From the NCBI RefSeq assembly GCF_023983475.1, contig NZ_CP092712.1, forward strand, positions 186,001-250,000: a stretch of DNA of 64,000 nucleotides. Reading direction: 5' to 3'. The DNA comes from Aliivibrio fischeri ATCC 7744 = JCM 18803 = DSM 507 (GTDB lineage: Bacteria > Pseudomonadota > Gammaproteobacteria > Enterobacterales > Vibrionaceae). Both the position numbers and the translations under genes were made by a program. A model generated the notes under the pieces. It saw only the letters and a list, made by a program, of their open reading frames with translations. It did no database searches and was not told where the DNA came from. This document shows, in pieces, positions 17,641-26,766 of the stretch; positions within the stretch are counted from its first letter, which is position 1, and each line of letters starts with the position of its first letter.

Positions 17641-17675
17641 TTGGGTATGCGTTATAACCTATGGGCGGTAGCGTG
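17641..17675 (+). promoter_or_regulatory. JUMPstart element with ops site, copy 2
   Basis: An exact ops consensus, GGCGGTAGCGTG, lies at 17664-17675. It is preceded by JUMPstart-like text (ttgggtatgcgttataacc). It sits 43 bp before the cysD start, so the sulfate and sugar operon downstream should also depend on RfaH. Having a second ops element within one locus marks an independently transcribed unit. Confidence 0.88.
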
Positions 17676-17718
17676 CCTAATTGACCCCATAGATTTAATT
17701 AATAGAAGTGTATTCATC

Positions 17719-18633
17719 ATGACAATTTCCCCTGAAAAAATGACTCATTTAAAACAGTTAGAAGCAGAGTCTATTCACATTATGCGTGAAGTTGCTGCTG
17801 AGTTTGATAATCCTGTTATGTTGTATTCTGTAGGTAAAGACTCTTCAGTGATGCTTCATTTGGCAAAAAAAGCATTTGCACCAGGCAAACCTCCATTCCC
17901 TTTAATGCATGTTGATACAACGTGGAAATTTAAAGAGATGATTCAGTTTCGTGATTATATGGCTGAAAAGGTTGGAATGAATTTAATTGTTCACCAAAAC
18001 CCTGAAGGCGTAGAAATGGGGATTGATCCTTTTGTTCATGGCTCATCTAAACATACTGATATCATGAAAACTCAAGGGTTAAAACAAGCTTTAGATAAGC
18101 ACGGTTTTGATGCTGCTTTTGGTGGTGCTCGTCGTGATGAAGAAAAATCACGAGCTAAAGAGCGTGTTTATTCTTTTCGTGATGAACATCATCGCTGGGA
18201 TCCTAAAAACCAACGACCAGAGCTATGGAATATTTATAACGGTAAAGTGAACAAAGGCGAGAGTATTCGTGTGTTCCCTTTATCTAATTGGACGGAACTG
18301 GATATTTGGCAATACATCTATTTAGAAAATATTGAAATTCCAGGTTTGTACCTTTCTAAGCCACGTCCAGTTGTCGAGCGTGACGGTATGTTAATTATGG
18401 TTGACGATGACCGTATGAAACTAAAAGAAGGTGAAGTCGTTGAAGAAAAAATGGTGCGCTTCCGTACATTGGGTTGTTATCCATTAACTGGTGCTGTGGA
18501 ATCTGAAGCAACTACATTACCTGAGATTATCCAAGAAATGCTGTTAACGACGACTTCTGAGCGTCAAGGCCGAGCTATTGATCATGATTCATCAGGATCA
18601 ATGGAGAAGAAGAAGCGTGAAGGGTACTTCTAA
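17719..18633 (+). CDS. cysD: CysD, sulfate adenylyltransferase subunit 2
   Basis: The catalytic subunit of ATP sulfurylase, which with the GTPase CysN makes adenosine 5'-phosphosulfate from sulfate and ATP. The PP-loop is SVGKDSS at residues 37-43, and [15 protein letters not shown] follows near 140. Length 304 matches the family. The ATG at 17719 is used because the open frame upstream runs through the ops element. Unusually, it is the first gene of an ops-controlled polysaccharide operon. It is separated from cysN by a transporter gene and cysC, unlike the usual cysDNC order. Confidence 0.94.
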   Translation: MTISPEKMTHLKQLEAESIHIMREVAAEFDNPVMLYSVGKDSSVMLHLAKKAFAPGKPPFPLMHVDTTWKFKEMIQFRDYMAEKVGMNLIVHQNPEGVEMGIDPFVHGSSKHTDIMKTQGLKQALDKHGFDAAFGGARRDEEKSRAKERVYSFRDEHHRWDPKNQRPELWNIYNGKVNKGESIRVFPLSNWTELDIWQYIYLENIEIPGLYLSKPRPVVERDGMLIMVDDDRMKLKEGEVVEEKMVRFRTLGCYPLTGAVESEATTLPEIIQEMLLTTTSERQGRAIDHDSSGSMEKKKREGYF

Positions 18634-18680
18634 GAACAGGACGAAGTCTGCTCTTGCTTCTCGCTTCTATTGAGGTTTTT

Positions 18681-20396
18681 ATGTTACTAACTGCTTTTGT
18701 TCTCATCGGTCTCATTGTTTGTTTGGTTTCAAATCGTTTTGTGCCAAGCAAGGTTTTTCTTGTTGCGACTGCTGTCTTATATGTGTTCGGAGAAATTAAT
18801 CAACATACGATCTTCTCTAATGTAACGAACCGCTCGGTTATTACGTTATTGCTATTACTGCTTTCGGTTATTGCCCTTGAGCGAACAGTAATATTAACCT
18901 GGGCGTCAAAGCAGTTATCTCATAATAACTATTGGGTCACATTGTGCCGATTAGCTGGAGTCAGTGCCTTAAGCTCTGCATTTTTAAATAATACTGCCGT
19001 TGTTGCGACTCTTATGGGAACGATACTGAAAAACCAGTTTCATGCCCCTAAAAAACTCTTAATTCCTTTATCTTATTTTTCAATTCTTGGCGGCACATTA
19101 ACGCTGATTGGTACTGCGACAAACCTTGTTGTTAGTGGTTTACTTGAAGAAAATAATTTACCAAGCCTGAGCCTTTTTAGCTTTTTTCCTGTTGGGGCAT
19201 TATTGCTTATTAGCTGCGGAGCCATGATTCTTATTATGGTGAATCTTTTACCTAAAGATAAGGTGAATAAGTTTAACTCTGCTGGGTATTTTTTAGATGC
19301 TGAGGTAATGGAAGGCAGTAAGCTGATTAATCAAACGGTTATAAAGAATGGCTTACGTTCTCTTGATGGTTTGTTTTTAAGTGAAATCATTCGTGATGAT
19401 GTGCTTATTTCTCCTGTGACACCGAATGAGGTGATAAAACAGGGTGATAAGCTGTTATTTAGTGGCGATGTAAGCGAAGTTAAACAGCTGTTTTCGTTTG
19501 ATGGCTTGAAGCTGTATGTTGAGGATGAGTTCCAGCTAGATAAAAACGTTGTGGAAGTCTTGGTTAGTCCTGAATCAATATTAATTGGACGAACTTTAAA
19601 AGAGATGGAGTTTCGTTCACGTTTTGATGCCGCTGTTGTTGCTATATCTAGGCAGGGTAAACGACTGTCAGGTAAATTAGGTGAATTAACGATTCAAAGT
19701 GGGGATAAACTTATCCTTGCTGTGGGTAATGACTTCAAGAAACGACCAAATTTATCGAGAAACTTTTTTTTGTTGGATGATAAGCAAGTAAAAGAGCCGC
19801 TTTCTGTTTTTCAAAATATTATAGGTATTGGTGGTTTTCTTGCGGCGATCGTTACCGCTACGGTCTCTACTTTAAATTTAATCGATACTCTTTCTCTCTT
19901 TTTAGGCTGTATGTTGGCGTTTAAAGTGATCGATGGAACGCAATTACGTCGACGTTTTCCATTTGGTTTGTTGATCATTTTAGTTTCAGCGCTATGTATT
20001 GCTTCTGCGTTTACCAAAAGTGGTTTGGCTTTGTGGTTAGCACATGGTTTTCAATATTACGCGGGTAGCTTATCCCCATTATGGGTGTTATTTGGTGTAA
20101 TTGTACTCACCATTATTCTTACTGAAGTGATGACGAATACCGCAGCTGCAGCGATTATGCTTCCTATTGGGTTAGGGTTAGCTGAAAGTTTTAATGTAAG
20201 TTATCTGCCTTTTGCTATGGCCATTGCTTATGGCGCTAGTGCTTCGTTTATTAGCCCTTTTGGGTATCAAACCAACCTGATGGTAATGAATGCGGGTAAC
20301 TACACAATGAAAGACTTTGTAAAGGTTGGTTGGCCTATTACGTTAGTTTATATTTTGGTTTCTGGCTTGGCGATCCCATACTTTTTCCCTTTTTAA
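18681..20396 (+). CDS. SLC13-family anion permease with RCK_C domains (probable sulfate importer)
   Basis: A 571-residue membrane protein of the divalent-anion/sodium symporter type. Two membrane halves each carry the conserved NTA-type motif (NNTAVVATLMG near residue 103; NTAAAAIMLPIG near 486). Between them are two TrkA-C/RCK_C domains, about residues 200-370, containing GDKLLFSGD and GDKLILAVGN. The ATG at 18681 with TGAGG upstream is preferred to a TTG at 18654. Lying between cysD and cysC, it most likely imports sulfate for PAPS synthesis. Related proteins transport sulfate in other organisms, but substrate specificity is inferred from context. Confidence 0.85.
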   Translation: MLLTAFVLIGLIVCLVSNRFVPSKVFLVATAVLYVFGEINQHTIFSNVTNRSVITLLLLLLSVIALERTVILTWASKQLSHNNYWVTLCRLAGVSALSSAFLNNTAVVATLMGTILKNQFHAPKKLLIPLSYFSILGGTLTLIGTATNLVVSGLLEENNLPSLSLFSFFPVGALLLISCGAMILIMVNLLPKDKVNKFNSAGYFLDAEVMEGSKLINQTVIKNGLRSLDGLFLSEIIRDDVLISPVTPNEVIKQGDKLLFSGDVSEVKQLFSFDGLKLYVEDEFQLDKNVVEVLVSPESILIGRTLKEMEFRSRFDAAVVAISRQGKRLSGKLGELTIQSGDKLILAVGNDFKKRPNLSRNFFLLDDKQVKEPLSVFQNIIGIGGFLAAIVTATVSTLNLIDTLSLFLGCMLAFKVIDGTQLRRRFPFGLLIILVSALCIASAFTKSGLALWLAHGFQYYAGSLSPLWVLFGVIVLTIILTEVMTNTAAAAIMLPIGLGLAESFNVSYLPFAMAIAYGASASFISPFGYQTNLMVMNAGNYTMKDFVKVGWPITLVYILVSGLAIPYFFPF

Positions 20397-20420
20397 TTAG
20401 TTTATTTTTTAGTGATTTTT

Positions 20421-21050
20421 ATGACATCTCCTTATGAAGTAAAAGAAAACGACTCAGTAAGTGCTGATGTTGTATGGCATAACTCTACCGTTACTCATGC
20501 TGATCGAGTTAAGCAAAAGAATCAAAAGCCAGTTGTATTATGGTTTACTGGATTAAGTGGTTCAGGAAAATCAACAGTGGCAAATGCGGTTGAAAGTAAA
20601 TTATTAAGTTTAAATAGACACAGCTATTTATTGGATGGTGATAACGTTCGCCATGGATTAAATAAGGATTTGGGTTTTAGCGATGCCGATAGAGTTGAGA
20701 ATATTCGTCGTATCGGTGAGGTCGCTAAGCTATTTGTAGATTCAGGAGCGATTGTATTAACTGCCTTTATTTCTCCTTTTATTGCAGATCGTGAACAAGT
20801 TCGTGCTCTGTTAAGTGAAGATCAGTTTCTTGAAGTGTTTATAGATACGCCTTTGGATATCTGTGAACAACGAGATCCTAAAGGGTTATACAAAAAAGCA
20901 AGAGCTGGTGAGATTAAGCATTTCACTGGTATTGATTCTGAATATCAAGAGCCGGTGTCTCCTGAAATCCATGTAAAAACCGCTAATAAATCAATTGAAG
21001 AATGTGCTGAGCAAATCGTTAGCGCATTAGTTAATAAAGAATATATTTAA
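20421..21050 (+). CDS. cysC: CysC, adenylylsulfate kinase
   Basis: Phosphorylates adenosine 5'-phosphosulfate to PAPS. The P-loop is GLSGSGKST at residues 44-52. Family elements [29 protein letters not shown] and [22 protein letters not shown] are intact. The 209-residue length is typical. The ATG at 20421 is chosen over an upstream GTG (20412). It sits between the transporter and cysN, so the four-gene block imports and fully activates sulfate. Confidence 0.94.
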   Translation: MTSPYEVKENDSVSADVVWHNSTVTHADRVKQKNQKPVVLWFTGLSGSGKSTVANAVESKLLSLNRHSYLLDGDNVRHGLNKDLGFSDADRVENIRRIGEVAKLFVDSGAIVLTAFISPFIADREQVRALLSEDQFLEVFIDTPLDICEQRDPKGLYKKARAGEIKHFTGIDSEYQEPVSPEIHVKTANKSIEECAEQIVSALVNKEYI

Positions 21051-21062
21051 GGAAATCAATTC

Positions 21063-22481
21063 ATGTCTCATAGTTCAGAGCTTATCGCAACGGATATCGA
21101 AGCGTATTTAAAAGTACATGAAAACAAAGACCTTCTTCGATTTTTAACCTGCGGTAACGTAGATGATGGTAAATCAACATTAATTGGTCGTTTATTATTT
21201 GATTCAAAACTCATTTATGAAGATCAAATGGCGGCGATTGAAAAAGATTCGCAAAAATTCAATACCACTGATGGTGATTTTGATTTAGCTCTTTTGGTTG
21301 ATGGTTTGCAATCTGAACGCGAACAAGGCATCACTATCGATGTTGCTTATCGTTATTTTTCTACAGATAAGCGTAAGTTTATTATTGCGGATACTCCGGG
21401 ACATGAGCAATACACTCGTAATATGGTAACGGGTGCCTCTACATGTGATTTGGCTATTGTGATGGTTGATGCTCGCCGCGGTATTCAGACACAAACTCGT
21501 CGTCATAGTTATATCTGTTCATTGCTTGGCATTAAACACATTATTGTTGCGATCAACAAAATGGATTTGATGGATTATAGCCAAGAGGTGTATCAAAAAA
21601 TTAAAGCCGATTACCGTGAGATGGCTAAGAGCTTTAATATTGATGATATCCGTTTTGTTCCAATTTCGGCTCTTAATGGTGATAACGTTGTGCATTCAAG
21701 TGAAGCGATGGATTGGTATCCTGGTGCAACGTTAATGAAGCTACTTGAGACGGTAAAAATCGATCAAGATAAGAATATGGAACATATGCGTTTCCCTATT
21801 CAATATGTTAACCGACCTAATCTAAATTTCCGTGGTTTTTGTGGAACATTGGCGTCTGGCTTAGTGCAAGTTGGCGATGAAGTAACGGCGTTACCTTCTG
21901 GTAAGTCATCGAAGGTTAAATCAATCTATACATTTGATGGTGAGCTAAATAGCGCTCAACCGGGACAAGCAATTACGATTACTCTAGAAGATGAAATTGA
22001 TATATCTCGTGGTGATATGCTTGTTCATAAAGGTGTTGAACCAAGTACGACTAATAAGTTAGATGCGCATATTGTATGGATGGATGAGAATTCGTTACGT
22101 GCTCATAAAGAGTATGTTTTTAAGTTTGCTACGAAGTCTTGTGCAGGAAAAATATCAGCGATTCAACATAAAATCGATGTGAATACACTAAAACAGCACG
22201 CAGAAAATAGTGAATCATTGGACTTAAATGAAATTGCTTTAACTGAAATCAGTTTGACAGATAAAGTCGTTATTGATGAATACCCAAAGTTGCCTCAAAC
22301 GGGGGCGTTTGTGGTTATTGATAGACATACGAATGTAACGGTTGGTGCTGGAATGGTTCACCATGTTCATTCTGGTGTAGATGAGAACAAACGTGTGTAT
22401 TCACCGGCTGAAAAAGAGCTAAATGCATATGTAAGAAAGCATTTCCCTGAATGGGGCTGTGCAGATATTGGGAATGTATAA
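21063..22481 (+). CDS. cysN: CysN, sulfate adenylyltransferase subunit 1 (GTPase)
   Basis: The regulatory GTPase of ATP sulfurylase, related to elongation factor Tu. G-motifs are visible in order: GNVDDGKST (about residues 31-39), [12 protein letters not shown] (near 109) and NKMD (near 164). EF-Tu-like beta-barrel domains follow. The 472-residue length is that of CysN without a fused CysC kinase, consistent with the separate cysC gene. Start has GGAAATC upstream. The next gene starts right after the stop. Confidence 0.94.
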   Translation: MSHSSELIATDIEAYLKVHENKDLLRFLTCGNVDDGKSTLIGRLLFDSKLIYEDQMAAIEKDSQKFNTTDGDFDLALLVDGLQSEREQGITIDVAYRYFSTDKRKFIIADTPGHEQYTRNMVTGASTCDLAIVMVDARRGIQTQTRRHSYICSLLGIKHIIVAINKMDLMDYSQEVYQKIKADYREMAKSFNIDDIRFVPISALNGDNVVHSSEAMDWYPGATLMKLLETVKIDQDKNMEHMRFPIQYVNRPNLNFRGFCGTLASGLVQVGDEVTALPSGKSSKVKSIYTFDGELNSAQPGQAITITLEDEIDISRGDMLVHKGVEPSTTNKLDAHIVWMDENSLRAHKEYVFKFATKSCAGKISAIQHKIDVNTLKQHAENSESLDLNEIALTEISLTDKVVIDEYPKLPQTGAFVVIDRHTNVTVGAGMVHHVHSGVDENKRVYSPAEKELNAYVRKHFPEWGCADIGNV

Positions 22482-22482
22482 G

Positions 22483-23250
22483 ATGAATTATCAAAATGAA
22501 TTAAAAGACTTTTTAACTCGAATTGATGATTTTATATCTTCTGATATTTATTCTCACACTCCAGAGTTTATGTTTGAGTCTTTAAAGGATTGGTCTGCTT
22601 TTTACTCTCTAGAAGAAGTAAAAGAGTGGTTTGTGAATAAGAGAAAGCAATCAACTCTGGAGGTTGAAGATATTCCTTTAAACCAAGTTGCTGGCTGGAA
22701 TATTGATAAAGATTCAGGAAATATTTATCACGATTCGGGTGATTTTTTCACTATTCATGGTGTAAGAGTAACATCAAAGAACCGTGAAGTTGCAGTGACA
22801 TGGGATCAACCAATTCTTGAGCAGGTTGGTTATGATGGCGGCTTATTAGGTATTATTCGCAAAAGAATCAATGGTATCCCACATTATTTATGTGAAGCAA
22901 AGGAAGAGCCAGGCAATTACGGAAAAGTTCAAATTAGTCCAAGTCTTCAAGCTACGTTTGCTAATATTAATCAGGCTCATGGTGGACGAAAACCACACTT
23001 TACTGATTTGTTTATGGAGCGTGATAATCTTGATGATGTAACCGTGCTTTTTGATGCTTGGTTAGCAGAAGATGGTGGAAGACTGCATCTGAAAAGAAAT
23101 CGTGGCATTTTGATTGAACTTGATGAAGCGGCTTCAATTTCATTGCCAAATGATAATTTTATTTGGTTGAGCTTGTATCAAATCAAGCAACTGCTTAAAG
23201 AAGACGCATGGATTAACCCGCATATTAGAGGTATTCTCGCTCATGGTTAA
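22483..23250 (+). CDS. Half-size NDP-hexose 2,3-dehydratase (EvaA-like, single domain)
   Basis: A 255-residue protein matching the NDP-hexose 2,3-dehydratase family (PF03559), which removes the C2 hydroxyl from dTDP-4-keto-6-deoxyglucose to give a 3,4-diketo-2,6-dideoxy sugar. Recognisable blocks are GWNIDKDSGNIYHDSGDFF (about residues 66-84), WDQPILEQVGYDGGLLGI (about 106-123), EAKEEPGNYGKVQISPSLQAT (about 139-159) and the final IWLSLYQIKQLL. Characterised members (EvaA, TylCVI type) are about 480 residues because they carry two tandem copies of this domain; here there is one. Start at the ATG after the cysN stop. It probably works as a homodimer. The rmlA and rmlB genes for its presumed substrate lie downstream. 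Confidence 0.82.
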   Translation: MNYQNELKDFLTRIDDFISSDIYSHTPEFMFESLKDWSAFYSLEEVKEWFVNKRKQSTLEVEDIPLNQVAGWNIDKDSGNIYHDSGDFFTIHGVRVTSKNREVAVTWDQPILEQVGYDGGLLGIIRKRINGIPHYLCEAKEEPGNYGKVQISPSLQATFANINQAHGGRKPHFTDLFMERDNLDDVTVLFDAWLAEDGGRLHLKRNRGILIELDEAASISLPNDNFIWLSLYQIKQLLKEDAWINPHIRGILAHG

Positions 23251-24226
23251 ACAAATTAGGATTGGAGTGCTTGGATGTGCAAGCATTGCTCAACGTTTTG
23301 TCATACCAGCAATTCAAAGTTTAGATTCATTGTTTGAATTAGTTGGTGTTGCTAGCCGTAACAAGAAAGATGCTGATGAATTTGCCAATCAATTCAATTG
23401 TTTATCTTTTGATGATTATGAAGCGTTAATTGATAACGATGCGATAGATGCGGTTTATATACCACTACCAAATTCATTACATTATGAGTGGGTTAAGAGT
23501 GCGTTATTGAAAAACAAACATGTACTTGTGGAAAAATCATTAGCTTGTACGTTATCGGATGTTGTTGAATTAAATAATATAGCCAGAGAACGAAAGTTAG
23601 CTTTAATTGAAAATTTTCAATTTAGATTTCATCCGCAATTGGAATGCATTAAAAATATTATCGCTTCAGGTGAAATTGGTGATATTCGACAAGTTCATTC
23701 AAGATTTGGTTTTCCTCCATTTGAAGATAAATCGAATATTCGATATCAGAGTGATTTAGGCGGAGGTGCTTTGCTTGATGCTGGTGCTTATCCTATTAAA
23801 GTAACTCAAGAGATTTTAGGCTTTGATGTTGAGGTCGTTTCTTCATCGTTACATATTGATGAGCAACTGAATGTTGATTTATGGGGAAATGCACAACTAA
23901 ATTTAAAAAATAGTGCCGTTTCTAGTCATATATCATTTGGTTTTGAACAATATTACCAATGTTTACTTGAAGTATGGGGAAGTAAAGGCTTGATTAAAGC
24001 TGGGCGAATTTTTACTGCTCCTCCTGGTTATAGTGCTGAGGTTGAAGTACAAACTCAGTCGGGCAGCCGTACTATCTCAATTGAAGAAACAAATCATTTT
24101 CAAAATATGCTGACGTACTTTTCTTCATCAATAAATTGCAATGAAAAGCGTGAGTTTGAATACAAATCAAATGTTAATCAAGCTCACCTTATCTCAAATA
24201 TTTTAAAGGTTCATCATGCCGAATAA
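23243..24226 (+). CDS. Gfo/Idh/MocA-family NDP-sugar 3-ketoreductase
   Basis: A 327-residue oxidoreductase with an N-terminal Rossmann fold (GVLGCASIAQRFVIPAI) and the family catalytic segment HVLVEKSLACT near residue 95, where the usual EKP reads EKS but the catalytic Lys is kept. LGGGALLDAGAYPI contains the conserved substrate-side Asp and Tyr. Overlaps the dehydratase by 8 bp. After 2,3-dehydration, an NADPH-dependent reductase of this family typically reduces C3, giving a 4-keto-2,6-dideoxy sugar. That step is inferred from order and family. Confidence 0.8.
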   Translation: MVKQIRIGVLGCASIAQRFVIPAIQSLDSLFELVGVASRNKKDADEFANQFNCLSFDDYEALIDNDAIDAVYIPLPNSLHYEWVKSALLKNKHVLVEKSLACTLSDVVELNNIARERKLALIENFQFRFHPQLECIKNIIASGEIGDIRQVHSRFGFPPFEDKSNIRYQSDLGGGALLDAGAYPIKVTQEILGFDVEVVSSSLHIDEQLNVDLWGNAQLNLKNSAVSSHISFGFEQYYQCLLEVWGSKGLIKAGRIFTAPPGYSAEVEVQTQSGSRTISIEETNHFQNMLTYFSSSINCNEKREFEYKSNVNQAHLISNILKVHHAE

Positions 24227-25301
24227 CCCAATTTATGTAACTAAGCCATCATTAGCTCCTCTAAGCGAGTTTACTCAATATCTTGAACAGGTTTGGGAAA
24301 CAGGGGTTTTAACTCATAACGGCCCTCTAGTTCAGAAACTTGAATCTGAGTTAGAGAACAAGTTACACACAAGTAATTTATCTTTAGTTACCAATGGTAC
24401 TGTTGCAATTCAAATGGCGATAAAAGCCCTTGAATTAAAAGGTGAAATTATTACGACTCCATTTAGTTGGGTTGCAACAGTCAGTGCGATTAAATGGGAA
24501 GGTTGTACACCAATCTTTTGTGATATCGATGAAAATACACTAAATATTGATGTCAGCAAGATAGAAGATCTGATTACAAAAGATACTGTTGCAATTATGC
24601 CTGTGCATGTATTTGGTAATCCTTGCGATGTTGAAGCTATCGAGAGCATTGCAAAAAAACATAACTTGAAAGTAATTTATGATGCTGCGCATGCCGTGGG
24701 TACAAATTATGGTGAAAAGAGTGTGTTGGATTATGGTGATATTTCGACAATAAGCCTGCATGGAACTAAGATCTTTAATACTGCTGAAGGTGGTGCATGT
24801 ATTGCTAACTCAACTGAATTACATGAGAAGCTAAAGCGTATTCGCTTTTTTGGCCATGATGATCATAAAGATGTCGTTGAAGATGGCTGCAATGGTAAAG
24901 TGACAGAAATTCATGCTGCTTTGGGTTTAGCTAACTTAAAATATTATGATGATGTGTTGGATGACCGTAAGAAAAGTTACGAATTATACGTAAATAATCT
25001 TAAGGGGATTGAATCTATCCGTTTTCAGACTATTGATGAAGGCTGCAATTACTCATATATGCCGATTATTTTTGAATCTGAAGATGCAATGATAAAGGTA
25101 GAGAGTGCATTAAATGCAGTATCAATATACCCAAGAAGATATTTCTCTCCATCATTAAATAATTTAACGCATATCGTGAAATATCAAAATATGCCGATTT
25201 CAGAGTCTATTTCGAAGCGAATCTTATGTCTTCCTTTATATCACTCATTGACGACTTCTGATATCGATCGAATTTGTGATGTTATAAATAATGAATTATA
25301 G
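24216..25301 (+). CDS. DegT/DnrJ/EryC1 family sugar aminotransferase
   Basis: A 361-residue PLP-dependent aminotransferase that adds an amino group to a keto sugar. The PLP lysine is K185 in SLHGTKIFNTAEGG, and DAAHAVG upstream holds the PLP-binding Asp. The start overlaps the reductase by 11 bp. In this pathway the likely substrate is a 4-keto-2,6-dideoxyhexose, giving a 4-amino-2,4,6-trideoxyhexose; a 3-amino product is possible if the reductase acts elsewhere. The next gene, an N-acyltransferase, fits acylation of the new amino group. Confidence 0.86.
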   Translation: MPNNPIYVTKPSLAPLSEFTQYLEQVWETGVLTHNGPLVQKLESELENKLHTSNLSLVTNGTVAIQMAIKALELKGEIITTPFSWVATVSAIKWEGCTPIFCDIDENTLNIDVSKIEDLITKDTVAIMPVHVFGNPCDVEAIESIAKKHNLKVIYDAAHAVGTNYGEKSVLDYGDISTISLHGTKIFNTAEGGACIANSTELHEKLKRIRFFGHDDHKDVVEDGCNGKVTEIHAALGLANLKYYDDVLDDRKKSYELYVNNLKGIESIRFQTIDEGCNYSYMPIIFESEDAMIKVESALNAVSIYPRRYFSPSLNNLTHIVKYQNMPISESISKRILCLPLYHSLTTSDIDRICDVINNEL

Positions 25302-25309
25302 AGTTGATT

Positions 25310-26224
25310 ATGATTAATGAAGAGTTGATTTTTTCAAAATTGATTGATTTAAATATTGATTATAAAGTGCTTGGTGATGTTATTAACATAACGGGCTTTG
25401 GTAGTATAAAAAAAATTGAAAATAATAAATTATACTACTCAGTAGGTGATGTTCCTGAATCAATCAATAATTCAATGGTTATTGTTAATGATGAACATAA
25501 TAAAAATTCAAAAAATAATTGTTATATTGTTTTGGAAAAGCCGCAACTTACATTTTACAAATTAATGCGTGAATTTTACCCTGAGAAAAACTCGGGAGTT
25601 GCATCATCAGCAGTTATATCTGAATCAGTAAAATTAGGTGAAAATGTTAATGTTGATGAAAATGCAGTCGTTAGAGCAAGTTCAATAGGTAATAATGTCT
25701 TTATTGGTGCCAATGTAGTCATTCATGACAACGTGATTATTGGAGATAATGTTACTATTTCTGACAATTCGGTAATTGGCGCTAAAGGTGTTGCGTGGAT
25801 TTGGGATGAAGCAACTGGTGAAAGAGTTATTCAGCCTCAAATTGGTTATGTCGAAATCGGAAATGAAGTTTTTATTGGTTCTAATGTGACGATCGTTCGA
25901 GGTTCAGTGAATGAAAGTACGATTATTGATAATAACTGTTTGATTTCACATGGCTCTCAGATTGGGCATGGTGTGAAAATTAACCATCATACACACATAG
26001 CTAATAATTGTACTTTAGCTGGAAATGTTGTTATTGGTTCTGAATGTTTTATAGGAGCAAGTGCAACTTTTGCTTCTCAAATAAAAATTGCTGATAAAAC
26101 TACGATAGGTGCTGGCGCAATTATATCAAAAAGTATTGAGAATGAAGGTGCTACGTATATTGGCATGCCAGCTAGAGCTATTCCAACGCAAAATAAGCTA
26201 AATGGAGTTCCAAAAAGAAAATGA
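25310..26224 (+). CDS. LpxD-like hexapeptide-repeat N-acyltransferase
   Basis: A 304-residue protein with an N-terminal domain and a C-terminal left-handed beta-helix built of hexapeptide repeats (IGNNVFIGANVVIHDNVIIGDNV and onward). The overall plan is that of LpxD, which transfers acyl chains from ACP to an amino sugar nucleotide. The family catalytic His is plausibly in ISHGSQIGHGVKINHHTHI (about residues 208-226). The ATG at 25310 is preferred over a TTG at 25304. Its neighbours include a ketosynthase III and an acyl carrier protein. It is therefore best read as the N-acyltransferase that decorates the amino sugar made by the previous genes, not as lipid A LpxD. Confidence 0.82.
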   Translation: MINEELIFSKLIDLNIDYKVLGDVINITGFGSIKKIENNKLYYSVGDVPESINNSMVIVNDEHNKNSKNNCYIVLEKPQLTFYKLMREFYPEKNSGVASSAVISESVKLGENVNVDENAVVRASSIGNNVFIGANVVIHDNVIIGDNVTISDNSVIGAKGVAWIWDEATGERVIQPQIGYVEIGNEVFIGSNVTIVRGSVNESTIIDNNCLISHGSQIGHGVKINHHTHIANNCTLAGNVVIGSECFIGASATFASQIKIADKTTIGAGAIISKSIENEGATYIGMPARAIPTQNKLNGVPKRK

Positions 26225-26766
26225 TATATTTTAAATTTAAAGCTGACCGTAACTATCTTCATGGAACGGATATGTTTAATTCTGTTAGTGCTTTATTGAA
26301 GGATGAGTATATTTCAGATATTTCTTTTCGGAAAACAACTAAGTGCCAATGTGTCTTATCAACTGAAAAGGGAAATAATACAGTTGCTATTATTAAAACT
26401 CCAAAGCAATCATACTATCTACTTGAATCGAATGAGTTAATAAACGATAGATATGATTTTGATGAAGATGGTTTAGTTGAAAATGCTAAAGTTTCGGATA
26501 AGAAAATCTCAATGACTTTAAATAATAACTTTTCTTATATAGAGAATATTGTCGCATTAACAAAAAAATTAAATAATACTTTGGATAAACCAAGTTCAGG
26601 TAAATGGTTATTTGGTCAGTATAAATCAGAGCATGATCTTATTAATTTTGATGGACTTATAGAGATTGAATCAAATAAAAGAATAACATCCAGATTTAGT
26701 GAAAATTTGATTTATTTAAATGGAGTGCTTAAAGCAAAGATTATGTTTATTGTAGGTGAAGCATGA
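26221..26766 (+). CDS. Protein of unknown function in the sugar-acylation cassette
   Basis: A 181-residue soluble protein that I do not recognise. It has no signal peptide, membrane segment or familiar motif; features are YLHGTDMF near the start, an acidic middle (RYDFDEDGLVE) and KWLFGQYKSEHDL near residues 123-135. It is locked into the cassette by ATGA overlaps on both sides (26221-26224 with the acyltransferase, 26763-26766 with the ketosynthase). That argues for a role in making or transferring the acyl group, for example a thioester-handling step. This is inference only. A FabZ/MaoC-type dehydratase motif is not evident. Confidence 0.75.
   Translation: MIYFKFKADRNYLHGTDMFNSVSALLKDEYISDISFRKTTKCQCVLSTEKGNNTVAIIKTPKQSYYLLESNELINDRYDFDEDGLVENAKVSDKKISMTLNNNFSYIENIVALTKKLNNTLDKPSSGKWLFGQYKSEHDLINFDGLIEIESNKRITSRFSENLIYLNGVLKAKIMFIVGEA

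Noticed and set aside
25310-26224. Housekeeping lipid A LpxD
   Set aside because: The gene lies in a sugar operon with its own ACP and ketosynthase, away from lpxA/fabZ/lpxB; an LpxD-like sugar N-acyltransferase is the better reading.
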